From Citrus sinensis (taxonomy: Eukaryota; Streptophyta; Magnoliopsida; Sapindales; Rutaceae), in assembly GCF_022201045.2 (NCBI RefSeq), contig NC_068560.1, positions 29,405,501 through 29,469,500 of the forward strand: a DNA stretch of 64,000 nt, read 5' to 3'. Position 1 is the stretch's first letter. Each line of letters opens with the position of its first letter. Shown piece after piece: positions 58,700 to 64,000 of the stretch. Below the pieces are notes generated by a model. That model saw only the letters and a list, made by a program, of their open reading frames with translations. It did no database searches and was not told where the DNA came from. Position numbers and translations under genes: made by a program.

Positions 58700-61600
58700 A
58701 TGGCGACGAGAAATCGGACCTTGATATATAAAAGGTATAGAGATGCCTTGAAGACGGTTCGGGTTCCGACGAGCACGTCGCCGCTGCAATCTTCGGGGAA
58801 AAGTTCCGGCGGCGGACCGGTGATCGAGCTCGTCAACTCCTCGCTGTTGAATCCAAATCGAAATTATGCTCCTCTTAGTACCGAGGATCCCGGCAATTCA
58901 AGGTAGTATTTTAGTGATCAATTTTTTTTTTCATTTATTTTTAATTTAGCTGAATCAGTGAATATGTAGTTTTATCTTTGAATTTTTTGTATATTGAACT
59001 AAAATGTAATGTTAGTGGAATTAGATTGATTCTGCTCGTTCCTTATTCTAGGTGGCTCATAAAATTGAGGCGATTCATGTTATTTGATCTTTAGTGCATT
59101 TGAATGAAAATTTGAAATTATAAAATGAATAATGTATCTAGATAAGAAAGAATAAGAAAACAAAGTTTAATAACACAAGCTGAATAGGGATTTGGAGTAT
59201 GTAAGGTTTGCTTGCTTTTGCAGCAATAATAAGACTGAATTGGTTATCTCTGTGGATTATTTTCTTAATAAAAACAAAATATTTGGGGATTGATTACTTC
59301 TTGATTAGTCGATGCGTGACTTAACTTTTAAGTTGAAGCTTTGGTTTTGAGTTCCTAAGGTCTTATACTTGCCTCTAAAAAACCATTAATCTGTTTGTAT
59401 TAAACTGGCTTTAATTTGGAGAAGAGTGATTTAGTCTTAGTGGTAGGGTGAAGTTGCTGGCATTTGCTTCGTTGAGTTGGGGAGGTTGTGAGTCTGTTGG
59501 CGGATTCTTTTAAGGCCAGAGGTAGAAAATTTTTGCGTCCCAGATGCGAAATACTTGGAAATAGATGTATTTGGTCTTGTAAAATGAATAATGGGAATAG
59601 AGACTAGTAGCTATTGCGGTCTCTCCTGAATATGGCACATGAGTTGGGGAAAGCTCAATTTGAGCATTTATTGAGGTGATGAGAAAGGTCTTGAGGACTG
59701 GAGATATACTCTGTACCATCTAACCTGTAGGAACCCTCACATTTTGGAAGGCATTTAATGGCTATTAGCATACTTGAAGAAGTTATTCCAAACAAGAGAA
59801 CATTTGTGAGTGGGTTGAGATGTGGATGACTGTGTATTTTCTTTTTCTAACTCTTGACTAGTTCATCTATTACTTTACTTCAATTGAAATGCATTTTGCT
59901 GTAAAGTTCTTTATTTGGGGAAATGAAACGGATGCAAATGTTTCCTGCTGCAGTAGGGGTGCAGTTACAGTGGGTCTTCCACCAGCTTGGGTGGATGTGT
60001 CTGAAGAAATAGCAACCAATGTGCAACGTGCTCGGACGAAAATGGCCGAGTTAGCCAGGGCTCATGCAAAGGCTTTAATGCCATCATTTGGAGATGGTAA
60101 AGAAGATCAACATGCTATTGAATCTCTTACCCAAGAAATAACAAACATTTTGAAGAGATCAGAGAAGAGATTGCAACAACTTTCTGCAGCTGGGCCTTCT
60201 GAAGATTCAAATGTCAGAAAAAATGTGCAGGTATGACTTTATGTTCTCTGAATTTCCCTTAGGCAGTGTCTTATTTGTCACTGCTTGTGCAGTCATGGTG
60301 ATGCTGTTTCAGCATTTTTCATCCACCCCTGCTCCCATGTCAGGAAAGGCATTAGAAATTACTTTTTGTGGAATCTCAAATGGTAGCCCATTCTGCTGAA
60401 CTATGCTTATGCGTACATTTTTGCTCTTTTTTTTTTTTTTGGCAGCGGTCCCTTGCCACTGACCTACAGAACCTGTCTATGGAGCTTCGTAAAAAACAGT
60501 CAACTTACTTGAAACGCCTCAGGCAGCAGAAAGAGGTGCATGAAGAATTTCCCTGTAGAATCTATTGAACCACTAGCACTTTACATTTTTTTTAAATTTA
60601 TTATACAGACAGATTTATTTATTGCTGTGATTTTGTATATGGACCATCACAATTTTCTGACATAGTATTAGTGGTATAACTGCTGTACTGTTGGGCTAGT
60701 GGCTTACTGTTCTTTACATGGTTACAGTACTCAAAGGATATTGATTTTCTGTGTTTCTTCATTTCTATTAGTTCATTACAACTCATCTCTTATAGACATT
60801 CAACTCTTTTTAGGTTATGAAATATTTGTTTCGTTGATTTGCCTGATGCAGGGTCAAGATGGAGTTGATCTGGAGATGAATCTAAATGGAGGTAGATCTA
60901 GAATGGAAGATGATGATTTGGATGACATGGTATGCGGATGTTTAACCTTTTCCTTCATAGAACTGTTGTTAGATTTAGTGAACACTTTCTAACATTAGCT
61001 TACATTAAATTATATAACACAGAGTTCTTGTGCTGTACAAGGATCTTGTGGTTGAATGAATTTATCTATTGAGAATTTGAGCTCTAATTTGCATTTTAAC
61101 AACTGTTCCATCTTCCTTTTTTAAGATATTGACTTTTGATAATTGTGTGTTTCACAATTTTTCACCTCAACTGAATGCTTATAATCAACAAAAATTTAGG
61201 TGTTCAATGAGCATCAGATGGCGAAGCTGAAAAAGAGTGAGGCATTTACAGTAGAAAGAGAAAGAGAGATTCAACAGGCAAGTGGAAGCTCTTTTCTTTC
61301 CCTTTCTTCATAGTCTCTGTTGTTGTTTCTTAAAAGCAGCTGCTATATGTTTTCTTATTGTTGTTATTTTTGGTAGGTTGTGGAATCAGTAAATGAGCTT
61401 GCGCAAATTATGAAGGATCTCTCAGTACTTGTAATAGACCAGGTTAGAAACTGTCCATCCTCTAATAAGTCAACTGGCTTTTTTTATATTCCAGTCACTA
61501 ATTTAATGTATCTCCGAACAGGGCACTATTGTTGATCGTATAGATTACAACATTCAAAATGTAGCGACAACAGTTGATGAAGGCCTCAAACAACTGCAGA

Positions 61601-61800
61601 AGGTACTTGTTCTGTTCTCCAAACGTTTCTTGCTCTCTCTTGCTTTCTTTATCTGTTTCTCTGACTCCTACAGTTCGATGCTGGGATTGCAGGCGGAGAG
61701 AACACAAAAGAAAGGGGGGATGGTAATGTGTGCTACAGTACTTGTTATTATGTGCTTTGTCATGTTAGTCCTCCTAATCCTGAAGGAGATAATCTTTTGA
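58700..61800 (+). CDS. SYP4-type syntaxin (trans-Golgi Qa-SNARE)
   Basis: Tlg2/syntaxin-16-type Qa-SNARE of the SYP41/42/43 group, acting in trans-Golgi network fusion and secretory/vacuolar traffic. Exons 58700-58902, 59954-60230, 60446-60535, 60852-60929, 61200-61277, 61377-61442, 61522-61602 and 61693-61800 join in frame to 326 aa. Domain order: N-terminus ATRNRTLIYKRYRDALKTVR; helical Habc-type region from ~70 (VGLPPAWVDVSEEI, SMELRKKQSTYLKRLRQQ); SNARE motif ~230-292 (REIQQVVESVNELAQIMKDL, with zero-layer Gln in VIDQGTIVDRI); C-terminal membrane anchor MVMCATVLVIMCFVMLVLLI then KEIIF. The intron after exon 5 uses a GC donor. Start is the first ATG of the leader with good context. Confidence 0.96.
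61278..61376 (+). other. GC-AG intron in the SYP4-like gene
   Basis: Exon 5 ends CAACAG and the intron begins GCAAGTGG, ending TTGGTAG. The join gives EIQQVVESVNEL, the expected SNARE helix. GCAAGT is the usual consensus of the minority GC-AG class. Confidence 0.88.
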
Positions 61801-63630
61801 TCCCCAAACCTAATTGTTTGTACGAACCATTCACATATCACATGTTGTTGCTGACTCTACCCGCTGGCAACCCTTTTGCGCTGTGGGATTATGGCGTGGC
61901 TGGCTATGCCTTGCTGGAAGAAAGCGGGAGTTTTGAATTGCCTCTTTTACAGATACGAGATGATGGGGCACTTTTTGTTTCCTTGTATTTTCCTTTTTCA
62001 TTCTTTTTTTGGGGTTGAGGGATGGAGTTAATAGGGGAAATTGTATAGTGCTGATATTGTATTTGTGTTAATTTCATGTCATCTATTCTTAGGATGAATG
62101 AATGAATGCACGGGACTTGGGGGGTGGCACTGCTCCTTTTTTACGAGAAAATGAGGCATTTGATTTATTTGTAACAATTTTTTCGTGTAATAAAATTAAA
62201 AGAATCTAATTGTCATACTAAAATAATCTCAGGCTTTCGTAAGCTTTTATTATTAAAAATGTTTTGAGAATTTTGTACCACGATCTTCATTCAATCATAT
62301 GATGATTTGGTTATTAAGAATAATTTGATTCAATCGTTTAAAATCCACACAAAATGACAACTTTAAAGTGGAATCGGATAGTTCTTTAAATTTTTTTTGT
62401 ATTTGTCCGAAATACAAGAGAAGGAAAGCAAACCGGTGAAATTTAGAAAATGTAGAAAATTTTCTATTTCAAGCATTTTTAACAAACAGGCCCTAGGTTA
62501 AAAATAATTCTGAATATATAGTTACTTAGGACCCTTCTATAATCTGAAAAAATAAATCTTATTTAATTGATTGTTTTTGGATGATCTTAAATTTATTAAA
62601 AAAACCAATGGCAGGTTCTCTCTACTCTGGGTCCCGTCCAGAGGAAAAAGTCTGTCTTAATTGATTCCTTTTGAGTAGTCATTTGGGTTTTTATTTCATC
62701 TGTAAAAGTAAAACACACTTTGCTTAATTATAATTATAATTAAGGCTTTTAAGTTTACATTGTACAGCGAAGCTATCAGCACCCTCACGAAATCCTCATA
62801 ATCCCCAAAACCGCCTTTTTTTTTATATATATTTACCCCAAAAAAATATATTCTGGTTGTATAAATTCTTACAGCACCCTTTTCAATTTAAAAAATAACC
62901 CCAATGTAAAATAAATATCATACTACACACACACACACCTGTTGATCATACATACGTGATACACTCATCATGGTTAAAGCAGCAGCAAGCTATTTTTAAA
63001 AAGAAGGAATGTGGGGGGGAAGCCTTAAATCTCAAATCATACATATTGCTGTTCACACACTCTTTACGCTTTGTAATGCATGTGCAACTCAATCAAAAGA
63101 AGGAAAACAAAAAGCCTTACTACTCATCTCTTTATGTGATTGGGTTTTAGTCAGTCATTGGTTTTCAATATTTTATCTTTTGTAATTTGTAGTTGCTATT
63201 ACAACATAAAAAAGTATAAAGTTTATGGTGTGCATGTAATTGCTGCTGATCTCTATCTAGTACAGTTTATCTCTTTCAAATGAAATGGTATTTTTTTGGC
63301 TTGAACAATGGTGTGAGTTTTGAGTTTTCATTTGAATAAGTTTCTTATTAATTGTGGTATGAATTAATCAAATTTTCTTCAACAGTTATGTGAATTATTA
63401 TTATTATTTTTTGGGTTTGGCCTTTAGATTCATTGTTTAATTTTATGTAATTTTGAGTAAGGTTAAAATTGTAAACAAACAAGAGGGCTTTTAAAAGAAC
63501 TTTGAAGGGGCGGCCCTAACTAAGTCCACACCACGTTGGTTGTACGTACAAAAGTGGTACCATGACCCAACAGTGATCTCAAACTGGTTGAAAATAATTT
63601 AATTATTTGTAAAGATGAAGTCCACGAATA
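61801..63630. other. 3' flank of the SYP4-like gene and AT-rich spacer
   Basis: The 3' UTR probably runs to ~62110 (AATGAATGAATG region). The remainder is AT-rich with a short (CA)n run at ~62926-62938 and no recognised gene or transposon. Confidence 0.45.
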
Positions 63631-63704
63631 GCTTTCGTAGCTCAGTTGGTTAGAGCACCCGTTTAGTAAGCGGGAGGTCTTGAGTTCGACTCTCAACGAA
63701 AGCA
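63631..63704 (+). tRNA. tRNA-Thr (anticodon AGT)
   Basis: Full cloverleaf: acceptor GCTTTCG paired with CGAAAGC, D arm GCTC/GAGC, anticodon stem CCCGT/GCGGG with loop TTAGTAA (anticodon AGT, read as IGU), T arm TTGAG/CTCAA with TTCGACT loop, discriminator A. Internal pol III A box (TAGCTCAGTTGG) and B box (AGTTCGACTCT) are present. No intron. A T8 tract at about 63711-63718 is the pol III terminator. Confidence 0.95.
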
Positions 63705-63710
63705 AAGCTA

Positions 63711-63718
63711 TTTTTTTT
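63711..63718 (+). terminator. Pol III terminator of the tRNA-Thr gene
   Basis: Run of T's beginning seven bases after the tRNA 3' end, in A-rich surroundings. Confidence 0.8.
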
Positions 63719-64000
63719 AATTGCTTTTATTTCCAGAATAAAATTAGCAAAAAAGGAGGTCAAGTCCTCATATTTTCATCCGATATTCACTTGATGACTT
63801 GATCTCCTCAAAAAAAGATAATAGAATATGAGATAAAAACCCAGGCGATGTAGGTAGGCTAGGTGCATTGATTTGGCGCAGAAGAATAAAGTCCCTTTTG
63901 GCATTCAAGCAATAGTTGTTATTAAAAAAAAATTGTAATAATAAAATAAAAGTTAATAATATGTATTTAATTTTTAAATTAAATTTTAAATAATAATTTT
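63719..64000. other. Window-end flank, possible start of a second MITE copy
   Basis: The last ~60 bases (AGTTAATAATATGTATTTAA and the end TTTTAAATAATAATTTT) closely resemble the AT-rich core of the probable MITE at ~21785-21835. This may be the left half of a related element cut by the window edge. A short inverted match, GAGGTCAAGTCCTCATA against TGACTTGATCTCCTC, lies at ~63756-63810. Confidence 0.35.

Noticed and set aside
59425-59730. Possible degenerate SINE in syntaxin intron 1 (TTAGTGGTAGGGTG and GGTTGTGAGTCTG resemble A and B boxes)
   Set aside because: No convincing TSD and only loose box matches; not strong enough to list.
1-64000. CRISPR arrays, bacterial operons or prophage-like modules
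   Set aside because: None seen; all genes are intron-bearing plant nuclear genes and no regularly spaced direct-repeat array exists.

Overview
The window reads as nuclear DNA of a flowering plant, most likely a eudicot. It is AT-rich, its genes have many short introns, and its proteins are plant-specific or plant-type: a TOPLESS-type corepressor, a CH-domain kinesin-14, Di19, a SYP4-type syntaxin and a WAK-type extracellular domain. Exon sequences look most like a woody eudicot, possibly Citrus or another member of the Sapindales, but that is an impression and the sequence cannot prove it.

Layout. (1) 175-4374 (+) is the 3' part of a TOPLESS/TPR corepressor. (2) 5407-6366 (+) is an intronless multipass membrane protein. 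(3) 6542-8963 is a transposon cluster: a tRNA-derived SINE and two related Mutator-like elements, each with a perfect target-site duplication. (4) 9179-11767 (+) is the splicing factor PRP38, convergent with a lysine/arginine-rich unknown at 12151-13089 (-). (5) 13568-14993 is a hAT-type element nested in a long-arm inverted-repeat element. (6) 15933-20589 (+) is eIF3a, followed by a mitochondrial SSB at 22463-24991 (+) and a small secreted WAK-like protein at 27865-28521 (+). (7) On the minus strand follow a PP2C phosphatase (29892-32121) and a CH-domain kinesin-14 (35145-41198). (8) 41.2-50.7 kb is gene-poor and AT-rich; it holds a Helitron-like element, an old copia-type LTR piece and a hairpin-rich GC patch. 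(9) 50705-53515 (+) is a RING+PHD nuclear protein, convergent with a Di19 zinc-finger gene (54054-56902, -). (10) 57400-58181 is a solo LTR. (11) 58700-61800 (+) is a SYP4-type Qa-SNARE. (12) 63631-63704 (+) is tRNA-Thr(AGT).

The genes do not form a pathway. They are mostly housekeeping or regulatory: transcription repression, splicing, translation initiation, mitochondrial DNA maintenance, dephosphorylation, microtubule transport, stress transcription and trans-Golgi fusion. Exon joins were checked by reading frame; full coding lengths come out as whole codons for PRP38 (382 aa), eIF3a (987 aa), mtSSB (214 aa), PP2C (427 aa), kinesin-14 (1048 aa), RING/PHD (828 aa), Di19 (220 aa) and SYP4 (326 aa).

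The most striking non-obvious signals are two separate AT-AC, U12-type introns, one in the kinesin and one in Di19. Both carry the same perfect branch-site string TTCCTTAAC. Next come a GC-AG intron in the syntaxin, a 30-base microexon in eIF3a, and a well-preserved record of transposon insertion and nesting. I did not find a convincing new multi-gene system.
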